NCBI GenBank assembly: GCA_948144175.1
Contig: CANXME010001453.1
Span: 1,612,001 to 1,676,000 of the forward strand
DNA from: Closterium sp. NIES-65
Taxonomy: Eukaryota; Streptophyta; Zygnematophyceae; Desmidiales; Closteriaceae
Direction: 5' to 3'
DNA length: 64,000 bases
Under the pieces are notes generated by a model, which was not told the origin of the DNA, searched no databases, and worked only from the letters and a program-made list of their open reading frames with translations. Shown here piece after piece: positions 54,875-64,000 of the stretch (positions within the stretch are counted from its first letter, which is position 1; every line of letters begins with the position of its first letter). The translations under genes and the position numbers were made by a program.

Positions 54875-57800
54875 ATGTCTACTAGAAAAGAGAGGAGCTC
54901 CTCCAACGGCTCTCCTGGTACAACTCCTACTCCACCTCCTGCCTCTGGCCTACAGACAGAGGAAGGGACAACAACGAGACCGGCAGCTAGGTCTACTGAA
55001 ACACCCGCAAATCAAGGCGTGGGCTTCGATCCAAGCATGATGGAGAAATTATTCTCTTTCATGTCCTTCTACAAGCAACATCAGCAAGTAGGACCTGTGC
55101 AATCAAACAACAGCAACAACAACAACAACGTGACGCCCATGAGTCTCGATGGCTCATCCCACGCACGCGGGAATCAACAACAGCAACCTACCTTCGCTCC
55201 GTACGAGCCTCAGCGCGGCTCCGTCAGCTTCATGCCACAACCACAACCTGCACCGGGACAAGAGGGAACTTTGGACGCACTACAAGTTCAGTCGCAGTTC
55301 GCGCACGTTCTAAAACTGCAAACAACAAAACCCTTCGACGGGAAGGACTTCTTCACTTGGTCATTCGAATTTGAACTGATGATGGAAGGAGCGCAAATCC
55401 TCGGCTTCTTCGACGGGTTCCTGCCATACCCAACAAACGGCACATAGTATGAGAAGCAGCTGTACACCTATCAATCAATGATGGCGTACACGATACTGTT
55501 GAGGAACATCACTCCATCTCAACAACAAAACATTCGGTCTTACCGAGGCTACGGCAACTCCGCGGAGCTCGCGTACAATCACTTGAAGACCCTGTATCAA
55601 GCAACAGACAGCGTAAACCAAAGTCGGTTAATGGTGCAGCTAACTACCATCGAAATGAAATCGGGCGAGAAGGGAATGACGTATATCAGCCGCTGCCGCG
55701 AGCTGCGCGACAAGCTTCTTCGATGTGGAGGAACGATTTCAGAGGACGCCTTCGTCACGGTTGTCATCCGCGGTCTTGGTCCTCACTGGCGCTCCACTCG
55801 CGCCATACTACGAGCCCACAGGAAAATCTTTGAAGCAGCACTTTGCGCCGAAATCCATGCCGAATAGCAAGACATGGACCTGCAAGAAGAACGACAAAGG
55901 AGAAAGGTGTCAATGCCCGAATTCGCGTTTCACACTCAACGGCGCTACAACAACAACAATCGACCAAAATTCATACCTCCGTTCTGCCACCTCTGCAAGA
56001 CTTCAGGGCATCCTCGTACGCACTGCCCAAATCGACAACGCCAACTTCGCCCTTCAAGCAGTCAAGTCACTTCAACGCAAGCAAACCCGACAACTTCAGT
56101 CCACGTCTCAACAACATCAACGGGACAACTTGCAAAAGAAACAAGAAACATCGTCAGCTGCATGGCAAGGCTGAGTGACTCCTGCACAACTGAATCACCA
56201 CCATATTACTCACCAGAAGAACAACTCGACAACAGTACGCCTCGCCGCGAGTCACTTCAACCAAACCCGACATACGCCGCCATCGCCCAAAGCAAGCCGT
56301 CCGGGAAGGATACATGGTTCTTGGACAGTTGCTGCGGACAACACATGTGTTCCTCAGGACGTTTCGTTCAATGCGAGCACCAACTTCAACGAGAAGTGGT
56401 CATCACTGTCGCCAATAACCAGAACCTGCGCACACGACGACAAGGGGTAGTGCAACTTCAGTCACGAGAGACGAATGTCGTACTGCAAATGTCAAAAGTC
56501 CTGATAGCAGAAGGACTTGGTTACAACTTACTGAGCGTCAGTCAGTTGATGGCGAAAGGCATACATCTGGAAGCCGACAGTACCACCCAGGAGTTCAAAC
56601 TGTACCACGGGAAGGGCGGCCTCTACATCGGAAAGGCGATTCTGAAGAACAATGTCTTCGTCCTCGACTTCGTCCCAGACCTAAGCACCGCAGACAGTGA
56701 CGGGATCGTCACCTTCACATCCTGGACGCACCCGCCGGATCTTGACCCCGACTTCAGTCCGGAAGGCTTCTGGAATTCATATACCATTCTTGAAGCAGAA
56801 CGAACACGTGCGTTAGTAACAATACAACATTCGGCAGCAGCAGAGACAACATCGGCAGCAGCAGAAGCAACATCAGCAGCAGCAGAGACAACATCAGCAA
56901 CAGCAGAGACAACATCGGCAGCAGCAGAAACATCGTCGGCAGCAGCAGGAACAATGACACCAGACCTCGTTGACGAAGCACCACCAACTCCCGCACACCA
57001 GCTGAATCCGACTCAATGGGAAGTCCACAGAAGCGCAAACTTCATCGCCAGCTTCTACTCCAACTCCGACGCGTATCAACGCTCACCCGGACACTGCGCC
57101 TCCGAAGACATCTGGCACGCACGCATGGGACACCCAAGCAACACTGTGTTAAACAACACAATAAGAGCAGGAGTCCTTGACAAGGACTCATTACTACTAC
57201 TCGACGGCAAAGAACTTCAACGAGCACGAGGAACTTGTCTTACCTGCCCCGAAGCCGACTTACCACATCGGCCGTTCATTCCTCATCACAACCCGAGCGC
57301 ACCCGCGTACGCACCACTCGAGAAGGTGTACAGCGATATCCTTTTCAATCGGGAACCAGGACAAGTTACATACAACTACACGATCACCTTCATCGATGCC
57401 GCCACCCGTTACGTCTGGCACCTAAACCTACCCAGCCGCGACATGGCACTCACAGCCTTCGCTGCCTGGCTACCAGTAGCAGAGAGAGAGTCGGGCGCAC
57501 AACTGAAAAGCTTCCAGTCAGACGGAGGGGGAGGATACACTTCTCAGCGATTCAAGCAGTGCCTGGCGGAAAGGGGAATCAAGCAGCTCCTCTCTCTTCC
57601 CTACGCCCATCAGCAGCAAGGTGTGGCAGAAAGAATGAACAGGACTCTGCAGAACAGCATGCACAAATTGTTACGTGGCATGCGGCTACCCAACCACCAG
57701 TGGCCTGCAGCAATGGACCACGCCGTCATGCTGCACAACTTGATGTCGTCGTCTTCACTTCCGAACAACGCGTCACCGCATCTGCTGTGGACAGGGAAAC

Positions 57801-59898
57801 AAGGCAGCACAAAAATGTTACGAGTTTTCGGGTGCATGGTACAGTACCGACCCCCAGAAGCACGAGCGGGAAGATTTTCACAACGCGCACGGTGGGGACT
57901 ACACCTCTGCATCGAAAAGAACTACAACGTGTGGAAAATCTTTGACGTCCACTCCAAGGAAACAGTAGCAGCACGTGACGTAATTTTCTACGAACGACTC
58001 ACGCTTCAGACGTACCTTGCCAACTTGCACGAAAATGAAGATCCCACAGGTGGCTTTCGTGGTGACCGAGCCTTCGCCTCAGCAGCGGACGAAGCAGACT
58101 GAGACGAGCAGAATGTGGACAACGCATCAGAAGAAGCCGGACCTCTCTCGTTTTGCTCCGTCAATGTCCCCATGGACAAAGACAACCCTCGCGAAAGCGC
58201 CAACGCCGAAGTCTTCTACCACTTCGCCGACAACGGTTACGTAACACCTGCAACAGCCAACACCCACGAAGCAGAACGGATAGGGCCGAATTTCATACCC
58301 GACCCAGAAGCGGGAGATGAAGCAGCTTATCCTGAGGACACAACTCTTCCCCGCTACTCACAGACTGGACTGCAGATTCTCGGCCTCGTCACCGCAGTCC
58401 ACGGCACCTCTCTACCTAAGGAGCCTGCGACGGTTCAGCAGGCTCTGGGGGGGGAACACAGGGAAAAATGGCGTGAAGCCATGGACAGAGAGTTAAAAGC
58501 GCTGGAGGAACGGAACACCTGGAAAGTTGTCCCCATCAGCGTGGCAAGGAATAAGACCATTCTCACCGGGAATGGGTCTTCCGCATTAAAACAAAAGCAG
58601 ACGACACAATTGAGAAATTCAAAGCACGCTGGGCTGTGCGTGGATTCGATCACGAGCACGGATGGGACTTCACCGAGACATTCGCCCCGGTCAGCTGACA
58701 TACCTCACTTCGAATTGTCCTCGCGATCGCCGCTATGAAGAAGAAGCTACGACAAATCGATGTCGCCAACGCGTTCCTCTATGCACCTGTCGACGCGGAA
58801 ATCTTCGTCGAGCTCCCACATGGTACCCACGGGGAACCGAACCAAGTCTGTCAACTGCTGAAATCACTCTACGGGATCAAGCAAGCTCCGCGGCTATGGC
58901 AACAGTACCTACACGCTCGCCTCACTCGCATCGGATTTCGTCAACTGCCTCACGACCAAGGGATGTACCGACTCACCAAAGACACCGACTTTATTCTGTT
59001 GATCGTCTACATAGACGACTTACTCTACATCGGCTCCACTGACGACATCACCACCTGGTTCGAAGGGGAGCTACAGAAGGACCTCACACTCACGGTCTCC
59101 TCTAGCGTCACACAATATCTCGGCTTAAACATTTGGGAAGAAGAAGGCGCAATCTACCTCAACGCCGCTAAGTACGCCGACACCATCGCCAAACGCTTCG
59201 CGCTCACACCTACCACCATTTCTACGCCCTACCGCTACACGACAGGAAACCACAATGAAGGATCCCCTCTACTTAAATCCGCCGGGATACGCGACTACCA
59301 GAGAAAACTGGGCTGCCTTCTCTTTGCAGCCGTCACCTGCCGCCCAGATCTATCCTACTCCGCAAGCCAACTCGCCACCTACCTCAAAAGACCTTAAGCA
59401 GAACACTTGGCGGAGCTTGACCGCGCTCTCCACTACTTCGACAGTACCTCTACGATCGATCTGACCTACTACAAGAACACAACTACACCGACAAAATTAA
59501 TCGGCTACGTCGACGCCGATCACGCTGGCGACTCAGACAATAGGCGCTCCCGCACTGGCTACATCTACCGCCTCGAACCTATCGGACCGATCTCCTGGCA
59601 ATCAAGCAAGTAGGAACTAATCGCTCTCTCGTCGGCTGAAGCAGAATATATTGCACTCTGCTCAGCCACCAAGGAAGGACTCTATATTCGCGAGCTGCTG
59701 GAAGAAGCGAAGCTAGTTGAGTTACCCAACTTTACTCTGTTCTGCGACAACCAATCTGCGATTCGCATCGCCAACAAAAGTGGATTCGCGAACCGAACGA
59801 AGAATATCGCTCTGCGATATTTCTTCGTGAAAGACGAGATTGAGAAGGGGAAACTTGAACTATCCTACTGTCCCACGTCCGAGATGGCAGCTGACTAC
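54875..59898 (+). pseudogene. gag-pol region of copia element E2
   Basis: Gag starts MSTRKERSSSNG and is Gln/Asn-rich, with FDGKDFFTWSFEFELMM. The nucleocapsid has a normal C-x2-C-x4-H-x4-C knuckle (CHLCKTSGHPRTHC, about 55984). Then come protease WFLDSCCGQHMC (about 56310), an Ala/Thr/Glu repeat (about 56830-56950), integrase with IWHARMGHPS, SDGGGGYTS and QQGVAERMNRT (57110-57650), reverse transcriptase with QIDVANAFLYAPVD, LYGIKQAPRLW and VYIDDLLYIG (58740-59030), and RNase H with GYVDADHAGD, SSAEAEYIALC and RTKNIALRYF (59505-59830). A fossil. Confidence 0.85.
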
Positions 59899-60030
59899 TG
59901 TTGGAATCACTGAACAGGAATGCATGAACTAGCAGTGAAATGAGTACAAGTACCTAACCCTAGAATTGTGTACCCCCTATAGGCTAACCCACTGTAGCCT
60001 AAACTAACACAACATATATAATGTTTGACA
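59899..60030 (-). repeat. element F 3' LTR
   Basis: 132 bp, closest to the B LTR (shares GAACTAGCAGTGAAATGAGT and CTATAGGCTAACCCACTGTA). Confidence 0.92.
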
Positions 60031-60263
60031 CACCCCCAGAGGCAAAGTGGGGGAGAAATAGGGGTCACAAGACCAGTCAAGGCAAAGCAAGGCATAACAA
60101 GCTCAGGGTGGATCTCAAGGATACCACACAAATTCCGAGCACAAGCAAGTGGTCACAAGACCAGTTCACATGCAGGTTTATAATAGAGCAAAAGGTACAA
60201 TGATCACAACCTAACAAGAGTAAACATGCAGGTACATATATAGAGATCACAGTACAAACAGAC

Positions 60264-63200
60264 TCAAGAAGTAAGCAAGTGAGGTCCAGTAGGCACAAGG
60301 CCTAGAAGAGTGCAAAAGCGCTGAGACGACCGCTGAGTAGCCTGGTCGTCTGCCCAAGAAGCGTCTGAGTGCCCAGTGAGAACAACTGGGACTCGCCCTC
60401 CAAGCACTAGCCCCATGCGTGACGTACTGCACAAGTAGCGCAACACCCTCTTAGCTGCATCCATGTGCTCCTTCCGGTGACGGCCGGGAGCGACATAGCG
60501 TGCAAGAATGCTGAGAGGGTATGCAAGGTCTGGTCGAGTGCAGGTCATCAGGTACATGAGGCAACCCACAAGCTCTGGATACGGGCCACTCGGCTCTACG
60601 GACTCATCCGAAGGCAGAGCTGAGAGCGAGTGACCGGTAGGCAGAGGAGTGGGCTGAGGCGAGGAGTACGTGAAGCGGAAGCGCTGAAGGACCTGCTGCA
60701 CCATGTGTGACTGAGTCAAGGTGATGGTGCGCCGTGCTCTGTCCCGGGTGATCCGCAAGCCAAGATAGCTGCGCAGTTCACCCAGGTCTGTGCACGTGTG
60801 TCTCTTCTGCAGCTCCGACTTCACGTGGGCGAGTGCCACAGTGTCAGCAGTAGCAAAGACCAAGTCGTCGACGTACAAAAGGATGTAGAACGGCGGCAGT
60901 GAGGTGTCGGTGCGTAGAAACAGCGACGAGTCAGCAATAGAAGGCGCGAACCCAAGAGCCGCGAGCGTAGTCCTCAGTGTGTCGTGCCACTCACGAGGCG
61001 TCTGGCGGAGACCGTAGACTAGCCGTCGGAGGCTCCACTGGGTACCAGGAGGGAACGACCCAGTGAAGCCAGGTGGACGGCGCAGCCAGATCTCCTCGTG
61101 CAGGCTGCCCTGCAGGAAAGCAGTGCTGAAGTCAAGCGAGTGGAGCTCGTAGTCACGCTGAGCGGCGACGTGCACCAGAGCCCAAAGAGTGGTCATCTTT
61201 GGGGTCGGGGAGAAGGTCTGGAAGAAGTCAACTCCCTCTCGGTGACTGAAGCCTCGTGCAACGTAAGGCGCCTTGAAGACAGGCGGAGAGCCCGACGGTC
61301 GCTTCACCCTGAAAATCCACATGCCACTGACGATGTTCGCCCCAGGTGGGGGAACCTCGTCGACGTAGGTGCCTGTGGACTTCCAGGAATCCATCTCTGT
61401 GTCCATGGCTGACTGCCATTGAGAGGAGTAGGGACCGGCCATCGCCTCTGCGTAAGAGCGTGGGGTCGGGATGTCTGGTGCATCCGGGTCTCCCTCAGGG
61501 GCAACAAGCATGGACACGAGATGGGGCAAAGTGGCAGCAAAGCACTCAAACTCCTCCTGCCTGTCCTCAAGGACGTCAGTGCGAAGAGCACACTCACCCC
61601 CGACGGACAGAGGACAGAAAGACTCAGACTCAGCAACTTGGCTAGCAGCGTAGTCTAGACGACAGCGAGCAGCAAAGGCGACAAGCTCAGCAACTAAGGC
61701 AGACGCAGCAGCAGACTCAAAGGAAGGGTCAGTGACAACAGTAGCCAAGAGACGCGTGACAGTAGGACTGGTAGCACGAAGAGAGTCTGACCCAGGGTCA
61801 CAAAGAGTAGGAAGAGAGGAAGCAGGAGGAGACGGCAGTGGGACACGCTATGGAGCAGTGGACGGACGAAGCGCCATCCGGTGAGTGCCAGGGACAGCAG
61901 GAAGACGCTGACGCTGGACTCGACTACTAGAGAGAGCAGTGCGGACAGGCGACTCAGGACGAGACTCACGCAACGCAGGACGAGACGCAGGCTCACGCCG
62001 CTCAGTAAGACCTCCAGTCGGACCAGTGTAAGGAGCAGGACCAGGAAGAGAGGAGGCGGACGGTAACGCCGACTGCAGCTGGACAGGCGGAGGATACGCT
62101 AAGGAGGGAGGAGGAAAAGGAGGAGGAAGCTGACCAAGAACCTGCTGAAGGAGCGGAACAAAGTACGGCCGAGACCGAGCAGCGACACCAGAGCCAGCAG
62201 GGACACCCGCACCAGGGTCCGCAGCACCACCAGGAGCTCCAGCGCTCACGTCCTCAGCACCAGCGGTAGCTCCAACGCCTGGGTCCTCAGCACCTGTAGC
62301 AGCTCCAACGCCCGGGTCCGCAGCACCAGCGGCAGCTCCAACGCTTGGGTCCTCAGCACCTGCAGCAGCTCCAACGCCCGGGTCCTCAGCACCAGCAGCG
62401 GCTCCAACGCCCGGGTTCTCAGCACCAGCAGCAGCTCCAACGCCCGGGTCTTCAGTACCAACAGCAGCTCCAACGCCCGGGGTCTCAGCACCAGCAGCAG
62501 CTCCAACAGCAGCGGGGTCCATAACACGAGGCACGCCACTCCGAAGAGTGCAGCGCCGCTCGTACCACTCACGGATCCGCTCGCGGGAGGGGAGCTCCCG
62601 AACGGGAGAACAAGCACTAGCACCAGTCCCAGTAGTACGTCTGGCTCGAGCGGTACCTCTCCGGAGGCTGCAGTACTCTAAGTACCACGCACGCAGCTAA
62701 TCTGAGGAGAGGGCTCCTCCAGGTGCAGGACTCCCAGGCCTAGTACCTCCAGACTCAGAACCCCCAGACTCCGGACTCCGCAGCTCAGCACCACGAGGCT
62801 CCACACCCCCAAGCTCAGCACCCTCAAGCTCCACACCCCCAGGCTCCACACCCCCAGGCTCCACACCTCCAGGCTCCACACCCCCAGGCTCCACATTCCC
62901 AGGCTCAGCACCCCCAGGCTCTGCACCCCCAGCAGGACGAGAGTCGACAGCTACCTCAACAGGCTCAACCGGGTCTACCTGAGACACACCTGAGGGAGCG
63001 GCACCCTGAGGGGGGAGGGGGTCTGCAACGGCAGCACCTGGCGCGAGGAAGAGAGGCGGGGGGGGGAGCGGGGCAGTGCGGTAGGGGAAGAGGCGGTAGT
63101 AGGGGACGGACTCGTCAAAAGTGACGTCCTGGGAGGGCAAGACTCGGCGCGAGGTGGCGTGGTAAAACTGCCAACCAGACGCGTCCGGGACAAAGCCGAG

Positions 63201-63980
63201 GAAGACGCAGGGAACAGAACGGACAAAAGCTAAAGACCCCCAGACCCGGAAACGTGACGCATTGCCAACCTCCCCCGTCCATTGCAGCGTGGGCGAGGTC
63301 TCCGGCAAGGAGACACGGGGCCAGAGGTTGAGCTGATGCGCAGCGTACCGGACCGCAAACGGCCACAAAAAGTGGGGGGCAGCCGCATGGATCAAGGAGG
63401 TACGGGCGACCTCCATGACCAGGCCAATGCGGCGCTCCGCAACCCCATTCTGCTGTGGAGAAGCCGGAAGCGTGAACGACTGCTCAATGCCGTGCTCAGC
63501 ACAGTAGGCTGCCAAGAGGTCGGAGGAGAACTCACCACCTCTGTCAAAGTGCAAGCGCAGGACAGGAAAGTCCGAGTGAAAACGCTCGCTGAGCTGGAGA
63601 CGGGCTCTGCGGATCCAAGGGATCAAGGCATCAGGGACCTCACCCTTGGTGCGCAAGGGGAAGACCGAGGTGTAGCGCGAGTAGTCGTCAACAACTATCA
63701 GGAAGTACCTCTCCTGACCCTGACCACGGACGCGGGTTGGGCCCCACACGTCCATGTGGAGTGTCTGCAAGGGAGCAGTCGTCGGGGGGAACGAGGAGGA
63801 GTGAGGAGCGGCGCGCTGCCGTCCCTCGACACAGGGGAGACACGTAGGAGCAGGCGAGGGTGGGAGGGCAGGAAGGACCCTGGGCAGGCCAGAGACAAGG
63901 TACCGGGAGTGCATGGCACGAAGCCGCTGCACAGACGGGTGGCCAAGGCGGTGGTGCCAGAGGACAGTCTCGAGTGCCAA
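60264..63980 (-). pseudogene. pol region of copia element F
   Basis: Minus strand: integrase from the window edge (LWHHRLGHPSVQRL, MDVWGPTRV, LHFDRGGEF, QQNGVAERR), then a linker built of GGVEPGGVEPGG-type repeats and of GVGAAAGAEDP decapeptides, including IREWYERR and LRAWY motifs, then reverse transcriptase (MWIFRVKRPSGSP, FSTAFLQGSLHEE, YVDDLVFATAD) and a RNase H remainder ending at 60264. A fossil, with a few breaks. Confidence 0.85.
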
Positions 63981-64000
63981 AGAGCGACACGAGCAGGGGG

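Larger units (their letters stand above)
54002..59898 (+). mobile_element. Ty1/copia element E2 (second lineage), interrupted by F
   Basis: Probable 5' LTR 54002-54436 (TGTCAGAACTT...CCCAACA), then a primer site TGGTGTGAGAGCAGGTT. Gag, protease, integrase, reverse transcriptase and RNase H follow in copia order up to 59898, where element F begins. The remainder, including the 3' LTR, would lie beyond the window. Codon use is less GC-rich and the proteins are clearly different from family A/B/D/F. Broken, with about six breaks, so old. Confidence 0.85.
59899..64000 (-). mobile_element. Ty1/copia element F, inserted in E2, runs off the window
   Basis: Its 3' LTR (59899-60030, TGTTGGAATCAC...TTTGACA on the plus strand) abuts the E2 RNase H end, and the family purine tract complement CACCCCCAGAGG follows. 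Minus-strand pol continues to the window edge. Target bases just outside are GACTAC; the partner copy would be beyond 64000. Same family as A, B and D, but the most diverged of the four. Broken, a few breaks. Confidence 0.9.

Overview
This is a eukaryotic nuclear window, most likely from a streptophyte (a charophyte alga or an early land plant). The clues are a plant-type GCN5, a membrane-anchored RmlC-like cupin of a kind I know from plants, Ty1/copia elements primed on the initiator tRNA-Met, and many-exon genes with GT-AG introns. The species cannot be named from the sequence. Most of the window is repeat: LTR retrotransposons at both ends and tandem arrays through the middle.

Layout. 1-1910 is GC-rich tandem repeat and 1911-2481 is plain intergenic DNA. 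2482-20738 holds three LTR elements: a near-whole copia element A (plus strand, target duplication CTCAT), then element C, a coding-poor LTR element (target duplication AAAGC), into which copia element B is inserted on the minus strand (target duplication AATAT, identical LTRs). 20739-25800 is mostly satellite-like arrays around poorly supported minus-strand exons.

27213-45058 is the host gene island. It holds a three-exon cupin gene (plus), a twelve-exon GCN5 histone acetyltransferase (minus, 469 residues, convergent with the cupin), a two-exon PTRHD1-type peptidyl-tRNA hydrolase (plus, divergent from GCN5), and an unrecognised three-exon gene (plus, 422 residues). The exons of the first three were placed by family similarity. 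In all four genes the reading phase is preserved across every junction and ends at a stop.

45647-64000 is again retrotransposon: copia element D (minus), a short non-coding LTR element E1, a copia element E2 of another lineage, and copia element F (minus), which is inserted into E2 and runs off the window.

The most unusual signal is in the host introns. The cupin and GCN5 introns are filled with minisatellites, and in most of them the array starts at or close to the 5' splice site. In several cases the repeat unit copies the exon tail together with the GT donor, so one true donor is followed by two to fifteen decoy copies. This repeats independently at many introns of two genes and points to a local process that duplicates splice-donor DNA.
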